A DNA stretch of 64,000 nt from Paraspadella gotoi (GCA_051294375.1 JBJCIZ010000239.1:5629936-5693935); one strand, 5' to 3'. Counted from the first letter of the stretch, positions 1 to 11,014 are shown. A program made the numbers and translations. The notes: generated by a model not told the origin, from the sequence alone.

Positions 1-375
1 TCCCAGACGAGGCAATTTGAGGCTCTATTGTAGGAGGCACGAATTATGGAGAAGAGTTTTTTCTTTCTTCTTTTTTTTTTTAAACTTTGTTTTTTAATTG
101 AAAAAAAAAACGTTCATGATTTCATTATCGTTTTCTTTTATATTTTTTTCCGTCAAATATGATTGAAAGTATTGAGTTGTTGACGTTAGTTTTAATTAAA
201 ATATCTCCAGTTTGATAATTTTTATTTCGTTTCTGTTTTGGCGCATTATTTTTTTTTCCGTGGGTGGGGAAGTTACATTCACGTGAAAAAAAATATTTTC
301 ACGTATATTTCATTCGCTAATTGAAGTTTGTTTGTTTTTTTTTACATTTATATTTCCAGGGAGACGAAAAGTTGG
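1..375. other. AT-rich sequence without a gene
   Basis: Long T and A runs dominate and no credible ORF is present. The last 70 bases (about 305-375) recur almost exactly at about 796-862, on the far side of the gap that follows, so this end is probably a gap-filling duplicate. Confidence 0.6.
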
Positions 376-707
376 NNNNNNNNNNNNNNNNNNNNNNNNN
401 NNNNNNNNNNNNNNNNNNNNNNNNNNNNNNNNNNNNNNNNNNNNNNNNNNNNNNNNNNNNNNNNNNNNNNNNNNNNNNNNNNNNNNNNNNNNNNNNNNNN
501 NNNNNNNNNNNNNNNNNNNNNNNNNNNNNNNNNNNNNNNNNNNNNNNNNNNNNNNNNNNNNNNNNNNNNNNNNNNNNNNNNNNNNNNNNNNNNNNNNNNN
601 NNNNNNNNNNNNNNNNNNNNNNNNNNNNNNNNNNNNNNNNNNNNNNNNNNNNNNNNNNNNNNNNNNNNNNNNNNNNNNNNNNNNNNNNNNNNNNNNNNNN
701 NNNNNNN
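376..707. other. Assembly gap (332 N)
   Basis: Run of Ns. Both of its edges are repeated after the next gap (785-794), so the true distance across it is doubtful. Confidence 0.95.
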
Positions 708-1170
708 CTTATCACTTTACAGAACTAAAATACAAAACTTAATTAAGTGTTACAGTTTTGTTAGAAAAAGTTTCAATTTATAAANNNNNNNNNNGTTTCA
801 TTCGCTAATTGAAGTTTGTTTGTTTTTTTTACATTTATATTTCCAGGGAGACGAAAAGTTGGTCGTGATTGTTTAACAATTGACGAATTACAAAAAGGTT
901 AGACGCATGCTTGTTCCGTTTACGATTACAAACAAAAAGTTTAGTTTACAAAAAGTTTGTTTTACAAAACATATATGCTTACAAAAATATTGGGAAGGAG
1001 TCAAGAGTTTGGAAGAGAGTCGCTGGTATTGAATTTCATAATCTCGATTTTGAAGATAATTTTATTTAAAAGTCATAAAACTTATCACTTTACAGAACTA
1101 AAATACAAAACTTAATTAAGGTATAGTTATACAAGTGTTACAGTTTTGTTATAAAAAGTTTCAAGTTATG
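708..1170. repeat. Duplicated gap edges
   Basis: Bases 708-784 match about 1081-1170, and about 305-375 match about 796-862, with small indels. Order and identity suggest that one locus was written twice around two gaps. A 10-N gap lies at 785-794. Confidence 0.7.
846..900 (+). other. Possible short internal exon
   Basis: A T-rich tract ending in TTTCCAG at about 845 precedes an open stretch reading RRKVGRDCLTIDELQKG, followed by AAAAAG/GTTAG, which could be a splice donor. The splice-site context and mixed amino-acid composition are the only evidence. I do not recognise the protein and no neighbouring exon could be joined to it. Confidence 0.22.
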
Positions 1171-1634
1171 AAACAAAATCGAGATTTTTAACTCACGTGA
1201 CAAAAAAAACAACTTTGTGAAAGATTTTCGGTGGAAGGAAACGAAACGTTTCTTTTTGTTTTGTTGATTTTTTTGTTGTTGTTTTATTTTTCGTTACGAA
1301 AAAAAAACGGACTTTTAATTTCGGGGTTTTTATTTTTTAGATATTTTTTTTACATCAATTTAGACTTAGTAGTTTTTTTTTAACGGGGATGAAATCTAAC
1401 TACAGACGCATTGGTTGATTTTGGTTTTTATTTTTTGAGAATCACAGTCATTATGTTGCGAAGGTCAAGGGGAAGTTCGGATTGGTGCTTTTTTTTAAAT
1501 TTCTTATTAGTTAAATTGAGAAAAGACAAAATTATGTCTTTGTTTGTACACGATTCTCTCGTTTTTAATCTGGAAAAAATAAAAAAATGATTAATGAAAT
1601 TAATATTGATGTGTTTTCTAGGGTACGTTGATAG

Positions 1635-1636
<2 letters not shown>
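863..1636. other. AT-rich intergenic sequence
   Basis: Homopolymer-rich sequence with no supported gene. Confidence 0.5.
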
Positions 1637-1670
<34 letters not shown>

Positions 1671-1786
1671 NNNNNNNNNNNNNNNNNNNNNNNNNNNNNN
1701 NNNNNNNNNNNNNNNNNNNNNNNNNNNNNNNNNNNNNNNNNNNNNNNNNNNNNNNNNNNNNNNNNNNNNNNNNNNNNNNNNNNNNN
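1637..1786. repeat. (CT)n microsatellite running into a gap
   Basis: A pure CT run leads into Ns at 1671-1786. ORFs reading (SL)n or (RE)n across it are artefacts of the dinucleotide. Confidence 0.9.
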
Positions 1787-2213
1787 TGCCCATAATGCGG
1801 AGCCAACGTCATAAAATTGCGACACTTAAAAAGGAGATGAGTATTTTAAAAGAAGTAATTACACGAGACAAGATCGAGAGAAAAGGGAAAAAAGAAGTTA
1901 AAAAGAAGGAAATTAAGACGACAAAAAGAAAGAAACGTAGAGAAAGAAAGAGAGCAGACTGTGACATTTCTGTGCCATTTCTGTGCTAACCCCGGACGAA
2001 ATACAAAAAGGAAACGTTTTCGCTTCCAAAACATTTTTAAAATGTTTTTAAACCAAAATAGAAAAAAAAACTAGGAAATGCCGAGATTCACACGCTGAAA
2101 AATATTGTGCTCAGTGGAATAGGAGCCTTAACCCTTAACCCCTGTCCAAAACCAATGGCAATATAGCCTTTTTACTTAATTAATTTTCATCTTTGTTGTA
2201 GCAAGTTTATTTA
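1787..2213. other. AT-rich sequence with a Lys/Arg-rich open frame
   Basis: A plus-strand frame is open from the gap to 1989 and reads as a strongly basic, coiled-coil-like segment (for example RSQRHKIATLKKEM). The purine-rich composition alone could give this, and no start codon or splice sites support it. The rest up to the gap at 2214-2571 contains no gene. Confidence 0.3.
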
Positions 2214-2686
2214 NNNNNNNNNNNNNNNNNNNNNNNNNNNNNNNNNNNNNNNNNNNNNNNNNNNNNNNNNNNNNNNNNNNNNNNNNNNNNNNNNNNNNNN
2301 NNNNNNNNNNNNNNNNNNNNNNNNNNNNNNNNNNNNNNNNNNNNNNNNNNNNNNNNNNNNNNNNNNNNNNNNNNNNNNNNNNNNNNNNNNNNNNNNNNNN
2401 NNNNNNNNNNNNNNNNNNNNNNNNNNNNNNNNNNNNNNNNNNNNNNNNNNNNNNNNNNNNNNNNNNNNNNNNNNNNNNNNNNNNNNNNNNNNNNNNNNNN
2501 NNNNNNNNNNNNNNNNNNNNNNNNNNNNNNNNNNNNNNNNNNNNNNNNNNNNNNNNNNNNNNNNNNNNNNNTTCTCTTCTCTTCTCTTCTCTTCTCTTCT
2601 CTTCTCTTTCTGGTTCTAAAACCTCACACTTCTCACAACTTTTTTCACGTCGTTGGTAAAATAGTTCACGTGAAAGGGAATCGTAG

Positions 2687-2738
<52 letters not shown>
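2214..2738. repeat. Gap followed by (TTCTC)n and (GA)n microsatellites
   Basis: Ns fill 2214-2571. A TTCTC pentamer array follows at 2572-2610, and a GA array of about 50 bases at 2687-2738. Confidence 0.9.
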
Positions 2739-2740
<2 letters not shown>

Positions 2741-2945
2741 TCGCAATCGTCTAAATCTTCACGACCCTCATTGTCTTTGTGATAGTGATTGTCGACATGA
2801 TCGTCACCACCCTGATGATTATCACTGTCGCCATTGTCTTCACGTTTGCTCTCATTTGCGTCATTTTGTCGTCGTAGTCATCCTGGATTTCTCGTCGTCT
2901 TTGTCGTCGTCGTCGTCTTTGTCGTTGTCGTCGGCACATCCCTTC
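2739..2945. repeat. Degenerate GTC/ATC triplet tract
   Basis: The sequence has an obvious three-base rhythm of GTC, ATC and GTT. One frame reads as hydrophobic valine/isoleucine and another as His/Cys/Asp, which is expected of any degenerate GTC repeat and does not indicate a gene. Confidence 0.75.
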
Positions 2946-3044
2946 ACATCCCTTCACATCTTAAGCGGATTAAACTCATTCCTGGTGAAGTAAATGGAAT
3001 TGTCGATTTCCTCGTGGGTTCAAGATGTTTCCTGACAATGCATG

Positions 3045-3152
3045 AAAGACTCTCTCTCTCTCGTTGTCTTTCTCTCTCTCCACCTCCCTTTCATCCTTCC
3101 TCCCTTCCTCTCTTTCTCTCTATCTCACTGTCTTTCTCTCTCTGTCTTTTTA

Positions 3153-3184
<32 letters not shown>

Positions 3185-3381
3185 NNNNNNNNNNNNNNNN
3201 NNNNNNNNNNNNNNNNNNNNNNNNNNNNNNNNNNNNNNNNNNNNNNNNNNNNNNNNNNNNNNNNNNNNNNNNNNNNNNNNNNNNNNNNNNNNNNNNNNNN
3301 NNNNNNNNNNNNNNNNNNNNNNNNNNNNNNNNNNNNNNNNNNNNNNNNNNNNNNNNNNNNNNNNNNNNNNNNNNNNNNNNN

Positions 3382-3416
<35 letters not shown>

Positions 3417-3687
3417 TTTCGACAATGATACATTACTACATTACTTCACGGTATTTTTAACGTTCATTAAGCTTCGCCATAGAATGAAACTTGTATAGGA
3501 ATGTTTAGCTCTTTTTTCGTAATGTATTGTTTAAAAAGGGCAGAAATAAATTAATTGCCATATAATTTGGGAATTTTTTTTCTATTTAAATTCTTTCTTT
3601 CCTTCCATCTTTTCTTGCTTTCTTTCTGACTTATATTGCCTCTCTTTATTCTCATTTCTTTGCTAATTAACGCAATCTATCTCTCTC
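3045..3687. repeat. CT/GA-rich block around a gap
   Basis: Imperfect CT tracts (3045-3184), Ns (3185-3381), (GA)n (3382-3414), then AT-rich and CT-rich sequence up to a second gap (3688-3870). Confidence 0.85.
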
Positions 3688-3870
3688 NNNNNNNNNNNNN
3701 NNNNNNNNNNNNNNNNNNNNNNNNNNNNNNNNNNNNNNNNNNNNNNNNNNNNNNNNNNNNNNNNNNNNNNNNNNNNNNNNNNNNNNNNNNNNNNNNNNNN
3801 NNNNNNNNNNNNNNNNNNNNNNNNNNNNNNNNNNNNNNNNNNNNNNNNNNNNNNNNNNNNNNNNNNNNNN

Positions 3871-4080
3871 TCTCTCCTTTTCCAATCCTTTCATCTCTTT
3901 TCATCCCGCTTTGTATGTCGACTTCAAATTTTTTTCTTGTTTTTCAGATGTTTCTTTAAAATTTCATTCTTCAGCTTCAGTTTTCAACTTTTCTCCATTT
4001 TTTTCCCAGTTGTTCCTTTTTCTTTCTTCTGGATATATAAAAGAAAAAAGTGGAAACCAAAGGGGAAAAAAAACTCGGGC
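3871..4080. other. Pyrimidine-rich sequence, no gene
   Basis: Follows the gap at 3688-3870. The open frame at 3911-4102 is Phe/Ser-rich, as expected from T-rich DNA. Confidence 0.5.
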
Positions 4081-4410
4081 GATATTTTCCATTAGTATTT
4101 AATTTTAAATATTGGGTTAAGGATTAGGGTTAGTGTTTAGGGTTAGGATTTAAGTTTCAAATATTGGGGTTATGGGATAAGATAAGGATTAAGGTTAGGA
4201 TTTAGATTAAAGCTAAACATTGTTATTCCTAGCCCTAATGTTACATATTAAATATTTGATTAAATATTTATTTAAAAATTTATATTGTTTTAAAATTAAA
4301 TAATAATTAGTGAAGTTGATTAAAAATTAATAAAAGATTAAATTGTTTTGAAATTGAGTTCATTGATTAACAACAGTAATGAGTCGCTTTGAAATAAGTG
4401 CGCCAAAAGT
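4081..4410 (+). repeat. Degenerate TTAGGG-like tract, probable MITE remnant
   Basis: At 4110-4235 the sequence is made of variants of GGATTAGGGTTAGG. It is followed by AT-rich DNA and, near 4380-4400, by GAGTCGCTTTGAAATAAG, which resembles the terminal repeat of the telomere-motif elements at 7926-8152, 11358-11711 and 48960-49270. The left terminus is badly degraded, so membership is inferred. Confidence 0.5.
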
Positions 4411-5160
4411 TGAAACAAAGGAGAAAAAAAAGATTTAGTGGATTTACGAATTTGGAATTGAGTCTGAGTTACAACCGAAAAAAAAAAAATTTCAATCTTT
4501 TTTTTTGTTTTCATATCCGAAAAATCGAAATGCGGATTTTTTTTTTAATTCCCTAAAAATCAATCGTAGCTTTTGGGACCAAATGAATAAATTGATAAAA
4601 AGGGGAAATAGTGATCTGGTGTTATTTATATTAATATTTGATTAATGAAAATTCCAAGATTGCTTATCTTTTACTATTTTTAAAATAATATCAAAGGCCT
4701 GCTTTTTGAAGACAATATTTAAAATTTTAGATACTGATCCAAAAGCTACTTTTATCTTTTATTTAAAAAAAAAACAAATATTTACATTTTTTTCAAGCGA
4801 ATAGAAATTTACATATTCTAAAATATAAAAAAAAATTAATAAAATCTTCATTTCTCGTCTTTTTTAGTTTAAATCCAAATGACTCCTTCCATTTTGAAAA
4901 AAAAAAAAAAGACGAAAGAAATTTGCCATCTGATGCCTAAAACAGAAGGGACCAGCCCGTCTTAGCAAGAGCATATTGCTTGCCAATTATAATTTACTAG
5001 TATTACTTGTATTAGTAAAGTAGTAAAGCAGTTCAGCAATTATTTCTGTTCTTCCTTATTCGAGCTTGATTGATTTATTGATTGATTGATTGATGGATTG
5101 AATTTATTAAATTATTTTATCCCTTAAATTCCCCTTTTCCATTTTTCACTTCTTAATTCT
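4411..5160. other. AT-rich intergenic sequence
   Basis: Poly-A and poly-T runs with a short (TTGA)n array near 5066-5095. No coding frame stands out. Confidence 0.55.
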
Positions 5161-5545
5161 TTTAACTATTCCATTTTCTCTTTTCCCCTTTTTCCCTTTN
5201 NNNNNNNNNNNNNNNNNNNNNNNNNNNNNNNNNNNNNNNNNNNNNNNNNNNNNNNNNNNNNNNNNNNNNNNNNNNNNNNNNNNNNNNNNNNNNNNNNNNN
5301 NNNNNNNNNNNNNNNNNNNNNNNNNNNNNNNNNNNNNNNNNNNNNNNNNNNNNNNNNNNNNNNNNNNNNNNNNNNNNNNNNNNNNNNNNNNNNNNNNNNN
5401 NNNNNNNTTTCCCCTTTTCCCCCTTCATCCTTTTCCCATTTCCCTCCTTTCCCTTTTCACCCAATTTCCCCTTTTCCCTCTTCATCCTTTTTCCATTTTC
5501 CCCCCCAATTCCCTCTTTTGTCCCAAATCGTGAGGGATTTGTTCT
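5161..5545. repeat. TTTCCC-rich minisatellite with internal gap
   Basis: Imperfect CCCTTTTCC units flank Ns at 5200-5407. The array probably continues through the gap. Confidence 0.8.
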
Positions 5546-5579
5546 CGGATCCCGAGAGGAAATTAATTGGGACTTTCAC

Positions 5580-5930
5580 TCGAACTTCGTCGTCGTCGTT
5601 CGTCGTTCGTCGTCGTTGTCGTCGTTGGTCGTCGTTCGTCGTCGTCGTTTGTCGTCCTCGTTCGTCGTCTTTGTAGTTTTTGTTATCGTCGTCGTCGTCG
5701 TCGATGTAGTCTTTGTTGGCGTTGTTGTCGTCATTTTTTTCTCTTTTTTTTCGCTTTTTCCCTCTTGTTTTCTTTCTTCCTGTCTTTCATTTTTTCTTTC
5801 TGTCTTTCTTTTTTCTTTCTGTCTTTCTTTTTTTCTTTCTGTCTTTCTTTTTTTCTTTCTGGCTTTTTTTATTCCTATCTTTCTATTTTTCTTTCTGTCT
5901 TTATTTCTCACATTCTTTATTCTTTTTCAT
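5580..5930. repeat. GTC triplet tract and CTTTCTGT array
   Basis: Bases 5580-5735 are GTC/GTT triplets. Bases 5740-5930 are tandem units close to TTTCTTTCTGTC (about 8-10 units). Overlapping V-, F- and S-rich ORFs here are composition artefacts. Confidence 0.85.
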
Positions 5931-6690
5931 TTTCTTGTCTTCTCTTGTCCTGTCATGCTTTGTCATGCTTTGTCCTGCGTTCCATTCCCCGTAAGAATAA
6001 TTTTATTTTAACAATTATCTTGTGGTTGTGTTTTAGTATAAATTTAAAAATTTCAAATCGCGATTTTCGATCCAAACCCAGAAAGGCAAGGAATTTGAAA
6101 ATAGATTTTAATAAAGTATTTTTATCGTCGCAATAAAAATTTTTTTTTTAAATTTTATTTGGTCTTATTCTGTATTTTACTTAATATCCTATTTATGCCC
6201 AATAAAGAGAAGAGAGAGAGAGAGCGAAAGAGAGAGAAAGAGAGAAATCGCTCACGACTAAGCCACGACAACTTTTCTTTATATCCTATTTATAAACAAT
6301 AAGGAGAGANNNNNNNNNNNNNNNNNNNNNNNNNNNNNNNNNNNNNNNNNNNNNNNNNNNNNNNNNNNNNNNNNNNNNNNNNNNNNNNNNNNNNNNNNNN
6401 NNNNNNNNNNNNNNNNNNNNNNNNNNNNNNNNNNNNNNNNNNNNNNNNNNNNNNNNNNNNNNNNNNNNNNNNNNNNNNNNNNNNNNNNNNGGGACGACTG
6501 CGTCTGACAAGTTTTTTCGATACTAAAAGTTAAGGAGATGACTGAAGACGCAAAATCCGATTTAAAAATTCAAAAACATTATTTTTTTCTTGGGAGAAAG
6601 GTGACGAAAAATATTTAAGCCTCTTACGGAAGCAATATTTTTTGTATTGGCATTTTTTTTCAACAAACTTTTTTTTTGACACGGCAATAC
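5931..6690. other. AT-rich sequence with gap 6310-6490
   Basis: The phrase TATCCTATTTAT followed by CAATAA and a GAGA tract occurs twice, near 6187 and 6282, just before the 181-base gap. No gene is visible. Confidence 0.5.
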
Positions 6691-6694
6691 CCTT

Positions 6695-6970
6695 CGTTGT
6701 TTTTTACTTGACTAAGTCGTTTTAATCTATAATCCGTCATGACCCGGTGGCTCATGAGAACCAGGTACCGGGATCGATGCTTCCTACCCTGCGGAAAGCG
6801 TTAGGATGGCCGTAAACCGCCCTGAGAGCCTGGAAAACTTCTCAAACTTGGTTCCAAGCCCGGGAACAGTTCCATTGCCTGCTGAGGGCGGGAACTGAAG
6901 TTACGGATAGTAGTCTTCCAGGCCCGCTTAGCGCCTCATCCAAACCAAATCCAGACACATACAGTGAAAT
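6695..6970 (+). mobile_element. tRNA-derived SINE, family 1, copy a
   Basis: Contains the head GACCCGGTGGCTCATGAG (box A region, from about 6741) and a body with CCGTAAACCGCC, followed by a tail ending GCGCCTCATCCA. The same order occurs at 12040-12330 and, inverted, at 9840-9990 and 40405-40675. This copy has lost part of the tRNA-like head between box A and box B. Confidence 0.75.
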
Positions 6971-7029
6971 AAAAATTATCTCCTGTGGCCAGCAAGACTA
7001 TTAAAGCTGCCTCACTGCTGTCCGTCCTC

Positions 7030-7290
7030 AGCCTCGTCTCAATGGCTGAGCAGGGCTAAATACATCTCATTCCATCCCATGCCGTCCCGGGTTCCAATCC
7101 CTGAGTATCCCGGTTTTCTAGGCTTAAACTGTGACGGTGCCGGTTTTAAACATGCCAGTGACAGGAGGGGCGCGTCACTGGAGGGTCCGGCAGCCCCACG
7201 CCAGTGGTGAGATACCCCCCGCCCCGGGATATCACAGGCTATCCTCCGTGCCATACTCCCATCAAATTTGACTCGCTGACTTTTAAGACC
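7030..7290 (+). mobile_element. Second tRNA-like SINE head
   Basis: TGGCTGAGCAGG (7043-7054) fits the box A consensus, and GGTTCCAATCC (7090-7100) fits box B closely. Their spacing is typical of a tRNA without an intron. The GC-rich body downstream is unlike SINE family 1. Only one copy is in the window, so the 3' end is a guess. Confidence 0.5.
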
Positions 7291-7590
7291 ATCGATGCTC
7301 CCTTTCCCCCAATTCAGCTCCTTTCTCCCCCCCCCCGTACTCCACAACCCCCCCCCCTCTAAATCCATCCCCACCGTTGTCCAAACATCATGCCGCGCCT
7401 TCCAAACTCTCCAGCCCTCGTGGGGCGTTCTCTTCAACTCGCCTCTACATTTTCTTCTCATCAGTATGTCGACGATGCATCTTATACCGCGTCTTCGTCT
7501 CGCTCTTCAACTCGCGTCGATGACGCTGCTTTTTTTGTTAAGCGCCCCCCCCCTTATTTCTGTACTCTTATATACATGAACCTAACTTTG
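7291..7590. other. C-rich low-complexity sequence
   Basis: Contains several C runs (for example near 7329, 7351 and 7546). Overlapping proline/serine-rich open frames exist, none convincing. Confidence 0.5.
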
Positions 7591-7925
7591 ACCCTATTAA
7601 TTAACCCAAATCATTAAACCTAATCCCTAACGCTAATCCCTGACCAAAACCTAATCTTTGACCCTATTTCTAATCTTTTAAATCTTATAAAAAGTATTTA
7701 TCTTCAAATCCATAACCAAATTACTAACTTAAAACTAATCCTGAACTCTAAACCCTAATTTTTTAACCCTAATCTCTTGCCTAACCATAACCCAAATTCC
7801 TGACAGTAACCCTAATCCTTAATCCTTAACTCTAATCCCTAACCTCTAACCTCTAATATTTAAACATGAAAAACTTAATCCTTTAATCCTTAGGTTAGGG
7901 CGCTTTGGTGAAAGAAACTGGTTTC
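7591..7925 (-). repeat. Degenerate CCCTAA-like tract
   Basis: Many variants of AACCCTAATCCCTAAC, with TTAGGG-like units on the minus strand. It abuts the MITE that starts near 7926, whose interior has the opposite orientation. Confidence 0.75.
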
Positions 7926-8152
7926 ATTTTCCCTGAACGTCCCATTTCATTTTAAAATCATAGTTAAATATTTTGTTAGGGTTAAAAATTAAAAAGAATT
8001 AAGGGTTAAGGATTACTTTATGGTTAAAGATTAAGGTTAAGAAATAGAGCGTGGGATTATCTTACGAGTTTGGTAACAGATTAAGGTTAAATATTAGAAT
8101 TAAAACTAAGTATTAAAAATTTAAAAACAGATATGGGTCGCTTTTGGAAAAG
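7926..8152. mobile_element. Telomere-motif MITE, copy 1
   Basis: The left end TTTTCCCTGAACGTCCCAT matches the reverse complement of the right end (TTTTCCAAAAGCGACCCAT), giving inverted termini of about 30 bases. The interior is TTAGGGTTAA-like. The right end lies only about 18 bases before the first visible EamA exon, so the element sits in the upstream intron next to the splice acceptor. Confidence 0.65.
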
Positions 8153-8170
8153 AGAGCTTAAAAATTCCAG

Positions 8171-9142
8171 GTCGCATTCGTCTTCCTCTTTCTCGGCGAA
8201 ACTGCAGGAACACTTCCTCTGTTCCCCTTCGCTTGGCGAAACTGGACAGTGAAGACTCCCAGTCGATGGATCACATTTTTAATCCTCGGTTTCCTCATCA
8301 ATCTAAACTTCATCATCTGGCGCGCATGCGCGGACGCCATGCCCCTCGGCGTCTTCAGCGCCATCGCCGGCTGCGGCTTTTTCTTCGCCCCGGCGATCAC
8401 CGCGGCTCTGCAAAGACGCTGCATCGGCCGCGTGGACGCCCTCGGCGTCGTCGTCGCCATCGTCGGTCTGCTGCTGGTGACGCATCCTCCGTTTCTTTTC
8501 AATCATCCCGTCAACGCCCCCGCGTGGGCCTACGTCTTCGCGATCCTTCAAGCCGCCATCTGTCTTTCGTTTCCTTTCTTCTTTGGCGCGACGGCCGACG
8601 CTCATTGGTCCAATTTTCTCGTGCTGCGCGTCATTTGCAGCACCCTCGTCGCCGCCGTCTGCTTCGCCGTCTCTGGCGGCGTCGCCGCGTTCGCTGCGGC
8701 GCCCCTGACGCCGCTGGCCGACGTCTTTCTCGTCGGCGTCATCTCAACCATCTACCGATTGGCGCAACAAGTCGGTTGCTACGAGTTGGAGGCGTTCGAC
8801 GCGGGCCTTGCAGGTAGAGGGGCGTAGTCTGTCGAATTGTAGATGGCGTTAGTCTGAATTTCGAATATGGGAAAAAAAACTCTTCATTGTAAAACTTATA
8901 TAAATTTTCTTAAGAAAAGAATTATGGCAAATAAAATTTATAAAATTACATTAAAACTAGTAATTAGATTTTGAATTTTTATTTATGGAAATGAATTATC
9001 AAGATATTGAAAATTTTTTTATTGAAAAAAAAATCTTGTAATTATAATTTTTTTAAAACTTTTTTTAATCAGAATTTATTAGTTATTTATTTAATTTATA
9101 ATATTTTGAATCTTTGATCTCCGCCAACGCCAATTCGCATGA

Positions 9143-9194
<52 letters not shown>

Positions 9195-9409
9195 CAGGGA
9201 CGTTGGGAAATCTCATAAACTCCGGCAACATCGCGTCGACGGCGCTGTTGTCCATGGCGTTCTTCGGCGAGAGATTGACGCCGTTGGAAGCGGTGGGCGT
9301 GGCCGTCATCTTCGTCGCCATCTTTGTCGTGACGATGGCGAAGAGTTTTGAGAAGAGGAGGAGGAAAGAGGAGGAGGAAGAGGAGGAAAAAGGAGGAGGG
9401 GGAGGGTGA
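8171..9409 (+). CDS. EamA/DMT-family membrane transporter, N-terminus missing
   Basis: Two exons are visible. Exon 8171-8813 follows TTCCAG and ends GCAG/GTAGAGG. Exon 9198-9409 follows CTCTCTCCAG and ends in TGA. The split glycine codon (G/GG) keeps the frame across the 384-base intron. The roughly 285 residues contain 8-9 hydrophobic helices, including ITFLILGFLINLNFIIW (about residues 34-50) and AWAYVFAILQAAICLSF (about 117-133). The last helix pair carries FFGERLTPLEAVGVAVIF, the hallmark of the second EamA repeat. The tail is KRRRK followed by Glu and Gly runs. Such proteins move metabolites across membranes; the substrate here is unknown. The first transporter half is truncated, so one or more exons lie upstream but were not identified. 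Codons end mostly in G or C, unlike the AT-rich surroundings. Confidence 0.8.
8814..9197 (+). other. Intron with a (CT)n polypyrimidine tract
   Basis: AT-rich body, then a CT microsatellite of about 45 bases (about 9148-9195) ending CCAG. The microsatellite itself forms the polypyrimidine tract of the acceptor. Confidence 0.7.
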
Positions 9410-9640
9410 GGAAGAAGGAGAGGGAGAGAGGAAGGAGAAATCCGCTCTTGAATGAAAATGGAGAGAGAATTTCGGAAGAATAAGATATTTTTTTCTCAAA
9501 AGTTTAAAAAGAAGATAAACCTGCGAATGTTATTTTATTATTTTATTTTTTTTTTTTTTATAAAAAAATTACATTTTTTCATTATGTAAATCAGTGAAAG
9601 GTCTTTCGACCGAAATACTCAAATTGTTTCGATGTATAAA
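9410..9640. other. Transporter 3' flank
   Basis: Purine-rich then AT-rich sequence after the stop codon; presumably the 3' UTR starts here. No further gene is seen. Confidence 0.45.
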
Positions 9641-9836
9641 TTATCTCGACCCTTGATCCCTTAATCTAAATATTTAACCTACTTATGTTACCTTAACCTA
9701 TAACTCAATTCTTAACCCTAATCCCTAATCTTAACTTAATCCTTAACCTAAACCATTAACCTATTTCCCGATCGAAATTTAAAATTTACGTTAAATTCCA
9801 AATTTAAGATGAAATAGGGCGTTCTGGGAAAATAAG
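9641..9836 (-). repeat. CCCTAA-like tract with one MITE terminus
   Basis: Telomere-like AACCCTAATCC variants end with AAGATGAAATAGGGCG and TCTGGGAAAATAAGG, which matches the right terminus of the MITE family. The left terminus is not recognisable. Confidence 0.6.
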
Positions 9837-9995
9837 GCGCTTCGGGCATGGAGGCTTTTCCACGCCCCCTAGGCGGTGTACGGCCGTCCTCACGCTTCCC
9901 GAAGGGAAGGCACTGGCTTTACTCAATGAGCCACCCGGTCATAACGGGGATTGATATTACCCTGCGGAGTGAACCTGGGCAATGACCGCTTCATA
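9837..9995 (-). mobile_element. SINE family 1, copy b (partial)
   Basis: Read on the minus strand it has the leader GGTCATTGCCCAGGTTCACT, then ACCGGGTGGCTCATTGAG, then the body up to GGGGGCGTGG. The tail is missing. Confidence 0.7.
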
Positions 9996-10205
9996 TATTA
10001 CGTTATTATACATTATTAGGCAGCCAAATTTAAACGAAGTTAATATATATGCGTTACTCAAAAATAATCGCTGCTGTTATCATGCCTGTTTATTATTTTT
10101 TTTAACTGTATGTTGATGTTAAGAATTAAATGGTTATATTTTCCTTTACTGTTTAAACAACAAGACTGAAAAAAATGTCTCACAGTTCCTGCAATTTTTC
10201 GAAAG
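9996..10205. other. AT-rich intergenic sequence
   Basis: No gene or repeat recognised. Confidence 0.4.
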
Positions 10206-10320
10206 AGTACTTGCGTTCTTTTTCGTGACGCTGTGTGTACCGCCGCGTGTCAATCTTCGTGTGACGGTGCGTGTGACGCTACATGTCAAGCTCTGTGTGA
10301 CGGTGCGTGAGACGTCTCGT
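10206..10320. repeat. GTGTGACG minisatellite
   Basis: Related phrases such as CGTGTGACGGTGCGTGTGAC recur about every 12 bases, grouped into higher units of about 35 bases. Imperfect. Confidence 0.6.
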
Positions 10321-10950
10321 CCGCCACGATTTTGACGACGTCATCGTTTTCCTTCATTTTTTTCTTACACATTTACAATTTACTTTTTTTTTTCACTTTT
10401 TCCTCCTTTTTTTCCTTTTTTTCAGTGGAAGGGGAAAAAAAAGGTTTTTCCCCTTCTCTTTTTCTTGTTTTTCTTTTCCCTTCCTTTGCTTTTTCCTTAT
10501 TTTTGTTTTCAACTTACTCCTCTCTTTTTCCTTATGTTTCTTTTCCTATTTCCTCACTTCTTTTCCTTATTTTTCTCTTCCCTTCCCCCCTCCCATNNNN
10601 NNNNNNNNNNNNNNNNNNNNNNNNNNNNNNNNNNNNNNNNNNNNNNNNNNNNNNNNNNNNNNNNNNNNNNNNNNNNNNNNNNNNNNNNNNNNNNNNNNNN
10701 NNNNNNNNNNNNNNNNNNNNNNNNNNNNNNNNNNNNNNNNNNNNNNNNNNNNNNNNNNNNNNNNNNNNNNNNNNNNNNNNNNNNNNNNNNNNNNNNNNNN
10801 NNNNNNNNNNNNNNNNNNNNNNNNNNNNNAAAGAGAGAGATTTCTCTCTCTCTCTCTGCTCTCCTCTCTCTTCCTCTCTCTCCTCTCTCTCTCCTCTTCT
10901 CATCTCGTCTCAGTCTTCAGTTCTCCAATTCCTCTTCTTCTTGTTTGCCT
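10321..10950. repeat. Pyrimidine-rich block with gap 10597-10829
   Basis: T/C-rich sequence on both sides of the Ns, with CT microsatellite after it. Long F/S/L-rich ORFs here are composition artefacts. Confidence 0.75.
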
Positions 10951-11014
10951 TCGTTAGAGGTAATAAAAATGGGAGAGAAAGACGCAAATATGGCGAAAGA
11001 CGAATTTCCTAGAA

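Noticed and set aside
2765-2873. Strongly hydrophobic frame resembling a transmembrane domain
   Set aside because: A degenerate GTC/ATC repeat automatically reads as Val/Ile in one frame; no start codon or flanking protein.
7591-7925. A real telomere or chromosome end
   Set aside because: Units are degenerate, orientation flips within a few hundred bases, and unique sequence continues on both sides.
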